The notes: a model not told the origin generated them from the sequence alone. DNA of 64,000 nt from Lentisphaerota bacterium (GCA_018676675.1 JABHEG010000218.1:50111-114110); one strand, 5' to 3'. Positions 28,642 through 38,228 are shown, counted from the stretch's first letter. Translations and numbers: made by a program.

Positions 28642-29304
28642 ATGCACAGAAACCAACACACAAAGTCCACGTGCAGGCACGACCAGACGTTCACTCTGAT
28701 CGAGCTTCTGGTGGTGATTGGTGTGATCGCCCTGATCGCGGGGATGTTGCTGCCGGCACTGGCCAAGGCGCGGGAGAGGGGCCGCCGAGCCACCTGCCTG
28801 AACAACCTTGCCCAGATGGGCATCTCCCTGAAGTCTTACTCCTCCGACATGGATGATTGGCTCCCCCCGAACCTCTACATCCTGCGCGACCATGGAATGG
28901 TGCCGGAGATGTTCGTCTGCCCCAGTACCCTGACCGAACCTGCCCCCGATCTGACCGCTTCCGCCTTCCTGCGGGAGAACTCCAGCTACAACCTGGTCGT
29001 CTACAAGACGGCCGGGACAGGGGGGTGAAGGGGTGCCCCAATGTCCGGCAGGATGTCGGAACACCTAGAGCCAGAGCTGATGACCGTATCTGACAAGACC
29101 GGTGTGGGCCTGGACATCTGGAACGGGGGCAACGAGTCCTTTGGGGGGAATCACCGCGGAGCCGGGGGGCACGTGTTGAGGCTTGCCGGCTCTGTAGAAT
29201 GGCGCAACTCGACCGAATGGCGCTGCATGTCGGGCCGAGCAGAAGTCCTCGGGGGGGTCACTCTGGGCGCCAGTCGTCCACCGAACAACCTCGTTGGCCG
29301 CTGA
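28642..29304 (+). pseudogene. Type II pseudopilin gene interrupted by an in-frame TGA
   Basis: The N-terminal reading (28642-29028) carries a prepilin methylation helix 'FTLIELLVVIGVIALIAGML', then 'LPALAKARERGRRATCLNNL' and 'MDDWLPPN', as in PVC pseudopilins. It stops at TGA 29026-29028 in 'GTGG', immediately after a run of six G. The same frame then continues to 29304 and holds the expected C-terminal piece 'GGNHRGAGGHVLRLAGSVEW', a worn version of the H-X9-DG ending (Asp replaced by Ala, one extra residue). It is therefore probably a nonsense-disrupted gene, although a base-calling error in the G-run or a short functional protein of 128 residues cannot be excluded. Confidence 0.7.
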
Positions 29305-29374
29305 GTTTCCGCCCTCATTTTGGCTCCCCCCTCTTCTGCAGGATACGCCCCCAACCGCCCCATGGAGCCTGAAC

Positions 29375-30019
29375 GTGCCGACCAAGACCGACTACTCCCT
29401 CTATCTCGTGACTGATCGCACGTGGCTGCACACCCGGACGCTCTGCGAGGTGATCGAGGAAGCAGCCACGAACGGCGTGACAGTGGTCCAACTCCGCGAG
29501 AAGAGCGCGTCTTCGCGAGAGATGTATGAGCTGGGAAAGGCCGTTCACGAAGTCACTCGAGCCCATGGCATCCCGCTCATAATCAACGACCGGGTCGACA
29601 TCATGCTGGCCCTCGATGCCGAAGGCGTTCACGTTGGTCCAGAGGACCTGCCGGTCGCTGCCGCCCGGGCGTTGGCAGGCGGGAAAATCATCGGAACGTC
29701 CGTGAACTCCCCGGACGACCTGGCCAAAGCCCACGCAGAAGGGGCTGATTACATCGGTATCGGCCCCGTGTTTGCCACCAGCACCAAGAAGGACACGCGC
29801 CATGTGCTGGGGGTGAACGGCCTGAAGAAACTGGTTCACGAGACGCACCTGCCATGCGTGGCCATCGGCGGAATCAACGCGGAGAATGCCGGAGCCGTCA
29901 TCCAGACCGATGTCACGGGCGTGTGCTCAATCTCGGGAATTCTGGCACAGCCCGACGTCGGTCGGGCCGTCCGAGAATTCCGGGACCTTCTCGACCAGCG
30001 TGGTGAAAAACTCGCCTGA
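29375..30019 (+). CDS. thiE: Thiamine-phosphate synthase ThiE
   Basis: The protein has 214 residues from GTG 29375 (GGAG eight bases upstream), the usual family length; in-frame sequence further upstream has no family similarity. The enzyme joins hydroxymethylpyrimidine diphosphate and thiazole phosphate in the cytoplasm. Motifs: 'SLYLVTDR', 'VVQLREK' (substrate-binding Gln/Arg/Lys), 'PLIINDRVDIMLALDAEGVH', 'DYIGIGPVFATSTKKD' and 'VAIGGINAENA'. No TPP riboswitch signature (CUGAGA with GGGUGCU-like helix) is recognisable upstream. It stands alone, without other thi genes. Confidence 0.93.
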   Translation: MPTKTDYSLYLVTDRTWLHTRTLCEVIEEAATNGVTVVQLREKSASSREMYELGKAVHEVTRAHGIPLIINDRVDIMLALDAEGVHVGPEDLPVAAARALAGGKIIGTSVNSPDDLAKAHAEGADYIGIGPVFATSTKKDTRHVLGVNGLKKLVHETHLPCVAIGGINAENAGAVIQTDVTGVCSISGILAQPDVGRAVREFRDLLDQRGEKLA

Positions 30020-30210
30020 CGCCCCCAATGCTATCAACTACTTCCTGCCCCCTGCACGGGAATAGAGGTCGCCGGATGGCCCCCCCGTTCGTCAGAGCCG
30101 CGCACAGCGTAAGCGGTCTTGCCCTGCCCGGCCGAGAAGAAGCCCCCTCCCGTTGGTCAGGGCTCTGACGGAACCGAACCGCGATCCACCGCCGTCGAGA
30201 ACCCGGGAGA

Positions 30211-30342
30211 CATGTCGAAGGGGGTAATTTGCGGTTGCTCAGTACTTGAACAGAGCCCCGACTTTGACGGACAGTCCGAAGTCACAGACGAACGGGCGCC
30301 TCTGCCGAAGGTCCGGCAGTCATATCGAAGGGCGTAACTTGC
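30211..30342. repeat. 22-bp direct repeat pair, 110 bp apart
   Basis: The copies start CATGTCGAAGGGGGTAATTT and CATATCGAAGGGCGTAACTT (30211 and 30321). They match at 18 of 22 positions. Confidence 0.55.
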
Positions 30343-30386
30343 CTCCGGATGTATGGAGCGCCGGTTCTCCTATAGTAACCGGTCTG

Positions 30387-30406
30387 GCCGCATGCGGAAA
30401 TGCGGC
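30387..30406. repeat. GCCGCAT hairpin (copy 1)
   Basis: GCCGCAT (30387-30393), six-base loop, ATGCGGC (30400-30406). A related hairpin with the same stem and the preceding GTCTGG is at 62272-62296, so this is probably a dispersed element. Confidence 0.5.
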
Positions 30407-30429
30407 ACCTCCAACGGTGTATTCTGTGC

Positions 30430-31944
30430 TCAAAACGCGTGAAGTCCCACACGAGGACGCACCACGCGACCCGGCTCGCACGCAAGCACGAACCTGGTCG
30501 GGCTGGACCACACCTTTCCACCGCCAACGGTAGTCGCCCGCACGTAGTAGTAGGCAAATCGCGCAGCCCCATCGTCCGCCGTCAACGCGACCTCATCCAG
30601 CGGGGTCGTGTCTCGCCAATTGAGTTCAGTCTTCCACCCTTCAGGGGTCGCAGAGTGAACCACTTGGCCATTGCGGATAATCTCAACTGATTCCAGATCG
30701 GTGATGCCGGCCACTTGGGCTCGAACTGTCCGGGCACGTCGGGCGGCTTCCAGCGAAACGGTCCTCTCACTCCCCATCCGTGCGCCGCTGATCCGGACGT
30801 CAATCAGCATGCGTTCTCCGCACGCCGCATAGCACTGTCGACGCTGAATCCCCCGGAAAATCCCCCGTCGCGAGAACTCATTGGTCTGCACGGCTGTAAG
30901 CCCGGGCAGTCGATCGATGTGCGGCGACTCGATCCCGCGGGCAAAAGTCAGTGTCGTGTGGGTGTCAGTTCCGCCCACAAAGCCAAGATGGTAGCCCTGC
31001 GCGAGCAGATCCCGCACGAAGCTGGGAGCATCCGCCACGCCGTGTTTGAGAGGCGTGGGATTGCCACGGAACTCACTCGTTCCCCACTTCGAATGGATCT
31101 CGACCACCGGCATCACGTCGGCCCCCGGGTAGATCTCACGGGGGATCGCCCCGTGCTTCCCCGGCCGCGATGTGTGATGGGGCACAATGAAAAACGCTCC
31201 TTGTGGGAGACGCTCTCCGAGCTCTTTCGCGAGAGTCAGCGTGTTCCCCGAGTCATACTCGTCTACGTAAGCTGGGAGGTCATTGAGCAAGTACACATTG
31301 TTGTCCCCACCCGACCACCCCTGTAGCGATGCTTCATACCCTGGCAGCATCACGAAGCCCCCTGGGTCATCGAAGAGGTCAACGGCCGTCCACATGGCCT
31401 TCCACTTGCCCTTGCTGCTTCGGCCATTCGACACATGGTCCGCCAGAGTTACCCAATCCAGGAAGTAAGCATCGCGGGACGCAATGCACGCAAGGTTCAG
31501 CGAGCGACAGCGGTCTGGATGGCAGTCAGACAGGATCGTGTGGATGTGAGGATCCCCCCAGAGGATCTGCCTCCGGCGGGAATCCGCCGTGCACAACGTT
31601 GGGTTGCTGTGGAAGGTCTGCCCATTGAGGCGACAGGCCAATCTGTGGAGACCTTCCCGCTCAAGCACGATGCCGTGTACTCGGACAATCGCAGGCTGAT
31701 CGGCAGAGAATGACAAAGCCATCCCGTCTTTGTCCTCGTCTCCCGCCGAGAGGCGAACATCGTCTGCGCCCTCAAAGCTGGGGAGACGGAATCGATCAAG
31801 AATCGACACTCCAACCGTAAACGGCTCCCCCGGGCGAGTGATCGTGGGGACGACAACCATCGCTTCGCAGGCGTCTCCGCCTCGGGCCTCACACGCCAGC
31901 ACACGGTTGGAGAACGGATCTGTCCGCTCAAGCTTCACGTCCAT
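30430..31944 (-). CDS. PHP-domain-like (DUF3604-related) metallohydrolase
   Basis: The protein has 504 residues. ATG 31944 is chosen because AAGGAGG lies five bases upstream. A beta-rich N-terminal part (about 1-140) is followed by 'WGDPHIHTILSDCHPDRC', an HxH metal motif of PHP-type phosphoesterases, then 'LADHVSNGRS', 'FVMLPGYEASLQGW', 'PHHTSRP' and 'FVGGTDTHTT', which supply further His and Asp ligands. This matches the DUF3604/PHP-like group often found beside sulfatases. The last 120 residues are beta-sandwich-like. It overlaps the upstream sulfatase gene by 17 bases, so translation is coupled. No signal peptide is seen. The reaction is unknown. Confidence 0.78.
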   Translation of the reverse strand: MDVKLERTDPFSNRVLACEARGGDACEAMVVVPTITRPGEPFTVGVSILDRFRLPSFEGADDVRLSAGDEDKDGMALSFSADQPAIVRVHGIVLEREGLHRLACRLNGQTFHSNPTLCTADSRRRQILWGDPHIHTILSDCHPDRCRSLNLACIASRDAYFLDWVTLADHVSNGRSSKGKWKAMWTAVDLFDDPGGFVMLPGYEASLQGWSGGDNNVYLLNDLPAYVDEYDSGNTLTLAKELGERLPQGAFFIVPHHTSRPGKHGAIPREIYPGADVMPVVEIHSKWGTSEFRGNPTPLKHGVADAPSFVRDLLAQGYHLGFVGGTDTHTTLTFARGIESPHIDRLPGLTAVQTNEFSRRGIFRGIQRRQCYAACGERMLIDVRISGARMGSERTVSLEAARRARTVRAQVAGITDLESVEIIRNGQVVHSATPEGWKTELNWRDTTPLDEVALTADDGAARFAYYYVRATTVGGGKVWSSPTRFVLACEPGRVVRPRVGLHAF

Positions 31945-33445
31945 TCCGTCCTCCTTCAACTGGGCTCGCCCTACGTGCAGAAACGCCCAGGCGTTCGAAC
32001 TGCTCGACTGGAGCGTCGTTGGCTTCCATCAAGCCGACCATATGCGCAATCATCTGGTCCTCGATCTTCAGATCAACAAGTGGGTTTTCCTGTTTTGGGT
32101 CCGCCTCCAAGTCGAAGAGAAGCGTCCCATACTGCTTCAGATTCCGCCCGTTTCGAGCGGGAATCTGCATGACCCGACACCCCTTCATAAACGAGAATGG
32201 TTCGGCGATCTCGGTCTTCTGCAGTTCCCCCACTTCGAAGGTGTGACGCATGTGGGTAGGCATCAAGGTGTACTCGTACAGCGGTAGATTGTCATCCCTC
32301 ACCATCGCTCTCATGTACACGTATCGCCCGTCAGTGACATTCACATGTCCGCCATGGATACCGAAGAGAGCCGCTTCACGTACGGGGGTATCAGACGCGA
32401 TGGTTTCCCCAAGCGGGACACCTTGCATGGCACTGGGCCGGTCCAGCTCAAAGTACTCCAGCAGTGTCGCCGGGAGGTCGATCGTCTGGACGAGGCTCTC
32501 ACGCCGTTCCCCCTGCTTCCGTGACCGCGGGTCCCATATGAACAGTGGTGTGTGAGCGATCTCGTTGTAGAACGGGGCCCAGCACTTCGCCCAGCAATCG
32601 TGTTCGCCCAGCAGGAACCCATGGTCAGTGTTCACGATGAGCATGGTGTCGTCCCACAGACCACGCTCGTCCATCACATCCATCACCTTCCCAAGGTACG
32701 CATCACACATGCTCACAAGGGCTGCATTCTCATAGCGCATGTGTGCCACGGTCTCTGCATCCTCTGTGACAGGCCGGTAGGGAGGCCAGTCGAAATGGGC
32801 ACCGGAGTAAGCGTGCGGGTAGAGCTGTTTGTACGTGTCAGGTGAGAAATAGGGCTCGTGCGGATCAAACGTCTCAATGTGCAGGAACCAGTTGTCCTCT
32901 CCGGCGTTCGTCTTCAGAAACTCGATGCCCATCCCGAACGTCTGTGCCTGCGATGTCTCTGCCTCGTCCTGCATGTAGTGGCGATTCACCCAGTCATGAC
33001 GGAACAACTGGGAGGCCCGTCCTCCGCCATTGCGCGATTCCGGGATGTCTACAGCGTCAGTCAGGTCTGCTTTCCACTTGTCGCCCTCCTGACCACGCGA
33101 GATCTCGAACGACTCATAGCGGGTGTGATAATTGGCCCCGCCCTCCTCCCAGTAGTGGTAGTGGTCTGTCACCAGGTGACTGTAGATCCCGTTCTGTTTG
33201 AGAAGTTCGGGCATCGAGTCATCGAATGGCTCAATGGGACCCCAACTCCGATGCAGGAAGTTGTAGCGCCCCGTGTGCAGTTCACGTCGCGCAGGCATGC
33301 ATGGCAGACTCCCTGCGTAGCAGTTGTCAAAGGTAACGCTGTGGTCGGCCAGTCGCTGGAAGTTGGGAGCATGCACCCAGTCACAGCCGTATGGAGGCAG
33401 CATGTGGCGGTTCAGCGAGTCAAACATCACCATGACAGCTTTCAT
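31928..33445 (-). CDS. Sulfatase (formylglycine-dependent) with CMPAR site
   Basis: The protein has 505 residues with no signal peptide. It starts 'KAVMVMFDSLNRHMLPPYG'. The modification site is Cys49 in CMPAR, the Ala variant of the C-x-P-S/A-R signature, followed by 'RELHTGRYNFLH'. 'IETFDPHEPYFSPD', 'LIVNTDHGFLLGEHD' and 'HTPLFIWDP' are core sulfatase motifs. The C-terminal part ends 'LFDLEADPKQENPLVDL', the usual tail. It is co-transcribed with the overlapping PHP-like gene and divergent from the beta-galactosidase-like gene at 33648; the 202 bases between must hold both promoters. Confidence 0.92.
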   Translation of the reverse strand: MKAVMVMFDSLNRHMLPPYGCDWVHAPNFQRLADHSVTFDNCYAGSLPCMPARRELHTGRYNFLHRSWGPIEPFDDSMPELLKQNGIYSHLVTDHYHYWEEGGANYHTRYESFEISRGQEGDKWKADLTDAVDIPESRNGGGRASQLFRHDWVNRHYMQDEAETSQAQTFGMGIEFLKTNAGEDNWFLHIETFDPHEPYFSPDTYKQLYPHAYSGAHFDWPPYRPVTEDAETVAHMRYENAALVSMCDAYLGKVMDVMDERGLWDDTMLIVNTDHGFLLGEHDCWAKCWAPFYNEIAHTPLFIWDPRSRKQGERRESLVQTIDLPATLLEYFELDRPSAMQGVPLGETIASDTPVREAALFGIHGGHVNVTDGRYVYMRAMVRDDNLPLYEYTLMPTHMRHTFEVGELQKTEIAEPFSFMKGCRVMQIPARNGRNLKQYGTLLFDLEADPKQENPLVDLKIEDQMIAHMVGLMEANDAPVEQFERLGVSARRASPVEGGRNGREA

Positions 33446-33647
33446 TCACGGAACTCCACGTTGGCGATTATCAGTGGCATCGAACAAGGATACACCCGAC
33501 AGACACGGCCCTACACTGCCTCCCTCCTTCGCAAAGGCAAACGCCCTTTGAGAATGCCGAACAGAGGAGAAGACGGTACGTTACTCCCGACCAGACTCGC
33601 TCAGCCTTCACTGTTTGACTTGCGACCACCATCTGGGAATACACACC

Positions 33648-35651
33648 ATGACCACATCTGCTTCCACCAACGAACCGACTCGGCAGATCCACCTCGATTT
33701 CCACACGTCAGAACACCTGCCGGGAATCGGTAGTCAATTCAGCAAAGAGCAGTTCCAGAAGGCGCTGAAGCTTGGGTGTGTGAACCTCATTAACATCTTC
33801 GGGAAATGCCATCACAGCTGGAGCTACTACCCCACCGAAATCGGCATTCCGCATCCGAATCTGACCTGTGACCTGCTCGGGGGGCAGATCGAGGCATGCC
33901 ACGAGATCGGGGTAAAAGCCCCCGTCTACTTCACCATGGGGTGGTCAGCCCACGATGCGGAAACGCATCCGGAGTGGTGCATGAGAAACGCCGACGGATC
34001 AATCGTCGGAGCCTGGGATTCGGAGATCGCTGCGGACGCCGCAAAGCCGGGGTTCCAGTGGAAGAAGCTGTGCCCATCCGGCGAATACCACGAACTCATG
34101 GTCGCCCAAACCGAAGAGATCTGCCGCCTCTACCCCATCGATGGATTCTGGTACGACATCTATCAAGCGCAGAGGGTCTGCTACTGTGACAACTGCCGAC
34201 GTGGTATGGCCGATGCCGGAATGGACGTCGAGTGCCCGGAGGATGTGGAAAAGTGGCGCGCTCAGACACTGACCACACATGCGGAGGAGCTCAAGGCACT
34301 CATCCTGGCACGACACCCTGAGGCGAGCGTCTACTTCAACGGGATGACGACGCTTGGCCGACACGAAAACGCCCGGCATCGACTCTACGCAGTGAACACC
34401 AAGAACGACCTCGAAGACCTGCCCACCACCTGGGGCGGATACGACAAATTCCCGATCCGAGCCAAGTTCTTCCACAAGGAAGGTAAACCCATCGTTGCCA
34501 TGAGCGGGAAATTCCACACCGCCTGGGGGGAGTTTGGTGGTTTCAAGGATCCAGAAGCGATCCGCTATGAGGCAGCATCGATGATCGCTTTCGGGGCGTC
34601 CTGCAACGTCGGTGACCAGCTCCATCCATGCGGACAAATGGACCTAGGGACGTACGCCAATATCGGGCATGCCTATGAGTATGTGGAGGAGATTGAAGAC
34701 TATGGGGTCGGGGGCCTCCCCGTGGCTTCGCTCGGGCTCTGGCTGGCGCATTCAGCAGCAGAAGATGAAGGTGCGGCCCAGATGCTCATGGAAGAGCAGA
34801 TCGACTTCGACGTCATCAGCCCGGGAGACGATCTCACGGGCTTTGAGACCATCATTGTGCCTTCCCGAGCAGGAATCCTCGACGACTCCCGCGACGCGTT
34901 TGCAGCCTACCTGTCCAGTGGCGGCAAAGCTCTCATTCTGGAGGAAGGCGCACTGAACGCCACCCGAGACGCCTGCACCGTCGATATCGGGGCTGATTAT
35001 GCAGGCCCAGGCGAGTATGACGTGGATTACACGGTGGTGGCCTCTCCGCTGAGCGAAGGAGGGCTCGTGACCTCTCCGTTCCTCAACTACGAATCCGCCG
35101 CGCGCGTCACGCCGAAACCTGGCGTTACCCCCCTTGCCTCCATCCGTGAGCCCTTCTTCAGCCGTACGTACGGTGCCTACTGCGGGCACCAGAACACCCC
35201 CTACCAACTGGAACCGGCGGATCATCCCGCAGCAATCCAGAACGGCAATGTCGTCTGGCTGGCTCATGCCGTCGATCGGATGTACTTCAAGAATGGAGCC
35301 AAGGTCCACCGCCAGCTCTTCACGAACGCCCTGCGCCTGGTCCACGCCAAGCCAATGGCCGAGGCCGGGATGCCCAGCTCAGGTCGTATCAGTCTCCTGC
35401 ACCAACGAGACCTGCGGCGCTACGTCCTCCATCTCACGTATGCCTCCCCCCTTCAGCGCGGGCGCTGCCTGGTCATCGAGGACCTACCCGAATTGCGCAA
35501 CGTCAGCGTGAGGCTGCGTCTTCCTGAGACGCCCTCCTCACTGCAGCTCATACCCGCAGGAACGAGCTTACCGATGGCCATGGCGGACGGTGTGATATCG
35601 ACCACAATCCCTGCTTTCAGCTGCCACTGCGCAGTGGTGGCCGCCTACTGA
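33648..35651 (+). CDS. GH42-like glycosidase with beta-galactosidase trimerisation-type domain
   Basis: The protein has 667 residues from ATG 33648; the in-frame extension to 33615 is not needed. A TIM-barrel domain fills about 1-370: 'HLDFHTSEHLPGIG', 'EIGVKAPVYFTMGWSAHD', 'IDGFWYDIYQAQRVCYCDNC' and 'GGFKDPEAIRYEAASMIAFG'. A flavodoxin-like trimerisation domain follows (about 380-500: 'LSSGGKALILEEGAL'), then a beta domain. The layout resembles the alpha-L-fucosidase/beta-galactosidase-like proteins common in PVC bacteria. The absence of a signal peptide suggests it acts on imported oligosaccharides. Acidic candidates lie in the 'GFWYD' strand. The sugar specificity is not readable. Confidence 0.77.
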   Translation: MTTSASTNEPTRQIHLDFHTSEHLPGIGSQFSKEQFQKALKLGCVNLINIFGKCHHSWSYYPTEIGIPHPNLTCDLLGGQIEACHEIGVKAPVYFTMGWSAHDAETHPEWCMRNADGSIVGAWDSEIAADAAKPGFQWKKLCPSGEYHELMVAQTEEICRLYPIDGFWYDIYQAQRVCYCDNCRRGMADAGMDVECPEDVEKWRAQTLTTHAEELKALILARHPEASVYFNGMTTLGRHENARHRLYAVNTKNDLEDLPTTWGGYDKFPIRAKFFHKEGKPIVAMSGKFHTAWGEFGGFKDPEAIRYEAASMIAFGASCNVGDQLHPCGQMDLGTYANIGHAYEYVEEIEDYGVGGLPVASLGLWLAHSAAEDEGAAQMLMEEQIDFDVISPGDDLTGFETIIVPSRAGILDDSRDAFAAYLSSGGKALILEEGALNATRDACTVDIGADYAGPGEYDVDYTVVASPLSEGGLVTSPFLNYESAARVTPKPGVTPLASIREPFFSRTYGAYCGHQNTPYQLEPADHPAAIQNGNVVWLAHAVDRMYFKNGAKVHRQLFTNALRLVHAKPMAEAGMPSSGRISLLHQRDLRRYVLHLTYASPLQRGRCLVIEDLPELRNVSVRLRLPETPSSLQLIPAGTSLPMAMADGVISTTIPAFSCHCAVVAAY

Positions 35652-35745
35652 CGGGCAGCGCTGAGTCACACACGATCTCCCACGGGCAAGCGCTGAGGCC
35701 CACCTCGCGCTTGCCCGTTCCGTCTCGCCGACCACCAATCACGAC

Positions 35746-38121
35746 TCACCTCTTCTCACCGTCCTCTCCTATCGGAGGCTCCGCGATACCAGCCTGCTTC
35801 CACCACTCCGCCCCGGCAAACCCCTTCACGTGTCCGTCCGCGAACAGCACATGTCCGTACTTGGTGTGATTGCCCACCCGATCGCAGGCCAAAGGTGTCT
35901 TTGTTGCCCCGCCCTCTCCCCCATCCTCAGTCAGTCCTGCGAAATACACGTAGTCACTCCTGAGCGTTGCTCGCGTGACATTCTCCGTCCTCTTCTTCCT
36001 CTCCCGCCTTGAGCGTTGTCGTTGAACGGTCGGGCACTGGTAGACCTTCAACGTCGTCAAGTAGTCACCCTCAACAAGAGGCCCGAAGTCGGGGGGAAAG
36101 ACCTCATCATGGTCTCCCGAATACATCCGCATCGCCAGGCCGATCTGTTTCAGGTTCCCCGAACAGTTGATTCGGTACGCCGTATGACGGTGCCCAACAC
36201 TGTTACAACAGGGGGCCAGGAAACCAAAGACCACTACGGTGATCACGAGGACCAGTACAGATCGAACGAACACGCCGGATGCCTTCGAAATTGCCGGACC
36301 GAATCCACGCACTCCCTCAAGCGCGCGACGAATATGGCTGTTGTTGCGCCGCAGCGCGCCTTTGACAGCGCTTATCACAGCCCCCACACCGAACAAAAGA
36401 ACACCGACAACAACCACCCCGGTTCCCTTTGGTAAGTTCGCCATCCGCAGGCACCCGCTCCCCGACCAGGCAAGCCGTCCCCCCAGGACAAGCGCCTGCC
36501 CGCCCGCAGAAACGAACACGTACGGGCAACGCTTCAGTACCGCACCCACAACAGTCAAGACAAGAACGGCGGCCGCGTAGATCAGGGCCACGGGCACCGG
36601 GAGGTCGAACGGGAGAGCCTGATTCGCGATCAGCACGACAGCCCCGGCCAACAGGAATGTCGCCAGTGAGGCGACGGCACGCAATACCCCGGCGAAACGA
36701 TCACGCTCAACCAGCCCCGCGACCCAGATGACCGCAAGCAGCAGGTGCACGGGAATGGCCGCGTGGTGGTCGGTGAACGCGGTCCCGTCCAGCCGAACCC
36801 AGAGCGTGATGATCGGGACAGCTCCGGCCAAAGCCAGCCGCCATGAACCACGCCGGCGGAAATACTCCCGCGCAAGCCAGAGCGGCAGAGCGGCTGTGCC
36901 CACCACCGCAAGACTGTTTGAAAGGGGAACGGCCGACTGCACGTCCCCTAGACGCCCGAACAAGGCCATCCCAAGCCCCACTGCGATCAGATACCGACCT
37001 CCGGGGGCCCGAACCCACAGCATGCATGCCGCGAAAGCCAGAAAAAGGAGAGCATTCAGCTCAAACGGCGTCGCCAGCCAGCTACTGAGTTCCAGGACAT
37101 ACGCTCTCCCAACCCCGCCACTTGCCCCGAAACACGCCATCGGGATCGTGGCCAACGGCAGGAGCATCGCTGCCCGAAGCAACACCCGGTGCCGTCCCTC
37201 AAGTCCCAGAGCAAGAAGGAGGGCAGCGATGCTGTAAACCAACGGGATCAGCCAGAACACACCAAAGGGACTTGCGTCCCCATGGATGGGGAAGAACGAC
37301 AGCGTGAGATAGTAACTTCGTCCTGCGGCCACAATGGCAAGCCCAACCACAGCAAGCCATGGGAAAGCAGGAAAGGGCCACGGAGTCCCATTCTCCTTCA
37401 TCCCAGCCCGGCCCGCTCTGGCAGCAGGCAGGAAGGCCAACAGCAAGAGCGCACAGCCGAACGGGAAGAGAGCAAGCCCATTGTAGAGGGGCTGCAGTGC
37501 CTCGTTGGGTAACCACCGCAGCAATACCAGGGGATAGGTGTAGAGGAATGTGCTCAGGACGTAGAAAGGAACACGATACGTCGCGCGCAGACGGATCCGG
37601 CTTCCCTTGAGAACAAGCTCGAGGATCACCACCGAAGCGAGAGCTCCGGCCCACACCAGACGGGCTCCCGTCTCCGGCTGATTCAGAACCATGTCGTCCA
37701 GTGCTACAGCCGCCGCCCCCAGGAAGACCAGCAGGATCAGCAACAGTGATCGCGCATCCTCCCAAACGTGCCCCCAGCGGACCACCGCCACACTGGTGCC
37801 GGCTGTCAGAATGGTATACCCAGCAAGCACGCCCAACAAGACGTGGGAATCGCCGGAAGATATCCCCGCACCGAACAGCCGCCGAAGCCCAAACAGCACC
37901 AAGACTGCACTAATCGCGTAGAACGGGTTGTGATTCACCAGGATGCGGGTGAGCAACCCCGGTGAGGACGGCCGGGCCAGCACTCCCTCCCCCGGCCCAC
38001 AGGCCCCGGACACCTCTGCGTCATGCACACCATCAGGCATGCCCCCTCCAGGCGCGATTGCCGAACCACCATCTTGCCCTTCAGCCTCGGGACACATCGA
38101 CGTCTGCTCAATCGAGTCCAT
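35746..38121 (-). CDS. Polytopic membrane protein ending in an H-X9-DG pseudopilin-type domain
   Basis: The protein has 791 residues from ATG 38121 (GGAGG nine bases upstream; ATG 38139 is weaker). After a soluble Gly-rich head (about 1-60) come roughly 14-16 hydrophobic segments to about residue 640. The last one (VLVLVITVVVFGFLAPCC) leads into 'CSGNLKQIGLAMRMYSGDHD', 'FPPDFGPL' and 'VYQCPT', then 'HTKYGHVLFADGHVKGF', an exact H-X9-DG motif. That C-terminal domain is normally found in free pseudopilins or DUF1559 proteins, where it follows the prepilin helix; here a transmembrane helix replaces that helix. No other family is recognised. The function is unknown; placement beside glycan genes may be coincidental. 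Confidence 0.72.
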   Translation of the reverse strand: MDSIEQTSMCPEAEGQDGGSAIAPGGGMPDGVHDAEVSGACGPGEGVLARPSSPGLLTRILVNHNPFYAISAVLVLFGLRRLFGAGISSGDSHVLLGVLAGYTILTAGTSVAVVRWGHVWEDARSLLLILLVFLGAAAVALDDMVLNQPETGARLVWAGALASVVILELVLKGSRIRLRATYRVPFYVLSTFLYTYPLVLLRWLPNEALQPLYNGLALFPFGCALLLLAFLPAARAGRAGMKENGTPWPFPAFPWLAVVGLAIVAAGRSYYLTLSFFPIHGDASPFGVFWLIPLVYSIAALLLALGLEGRHRVLLRAAMLLPLATIPMACFGASGGVGRAYVLELSSWLATPFELNALLFLAFAACMLWVRAPGGRYLIAVGLGMALFGRLGDVQSAVPLSNSLAVVGTAALPLWLAREYFRRRGSWRLALAGAVPIITLWVRLDGTAFTDHHAAIPVHLLLAVIWVAGLVERDRFAGVLRAVASLATFLLAGAVVLIANQALPFDLPVPVALIYAAAVLVLTVVGAVLKRCPYVFVSAGGQALVLGGRLAWSGSGCLRMANLPKGTGVVVVGVLLFGVGAVISAVKGALRRNNSHIRRALEGVRGFGPAISKASGVFVRSVLVLVITVVVFGFLAPCCNSVGHRHTAYRINCSGNLKQIGLAMRMYSGDHDEVFPPDFGPLVEGDYLTTLKVYQCPTVQRQRSRRERKKRTENVTRATLRSDYVYFAGLTEDGGEGGATKTPLACDRVGNHTKYGHVLFADGHVKGFAGAEWWKQAGIAEPPIGEDGEKR

Positions 38122-38228
38122 TGCACCGCCCTCCACCATTCACTCTCAAGACACGGCCACGGTCCCCCCCGCCTCAAACGCCACTCGAGCAGAAGGGAAC
38201 CCCCGAAGACAGAACACGCTTGACGATC

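Larger units (their letters stand above)
30020..30429. other. 410-bp convergent intergenic region rich in repeats
   Basis: No credible gene is seen. It contains an inverted repeat with long loop (30085-30100 with 30159-30175, sharing GTCAGAGCC/GGCTCTGAC), a 22-bp direct repeat (30211-30232 and 30321-30342, 18 of 22 identical, exactly 110 bp apart) and the hairpin 30387-30406. It may be an assembly of old mobile or structural elements, or an unrecognised RNA. Confidence 0.55.

Noticed and set aside
29020-29030. Selenocysteine or recoded TGA in the pseudopilin gene
   Set aside because: There is no Cys-type catalytic context and no SECIS-like hairpin was recognised; the nearby G-run and the worn C-terminus favour decay or a base error.
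29294-29375. TPP riboswitch upstream of thiE
   Set aside because: The conserved CUGAGA and paired sensor helices were not found in the leader.
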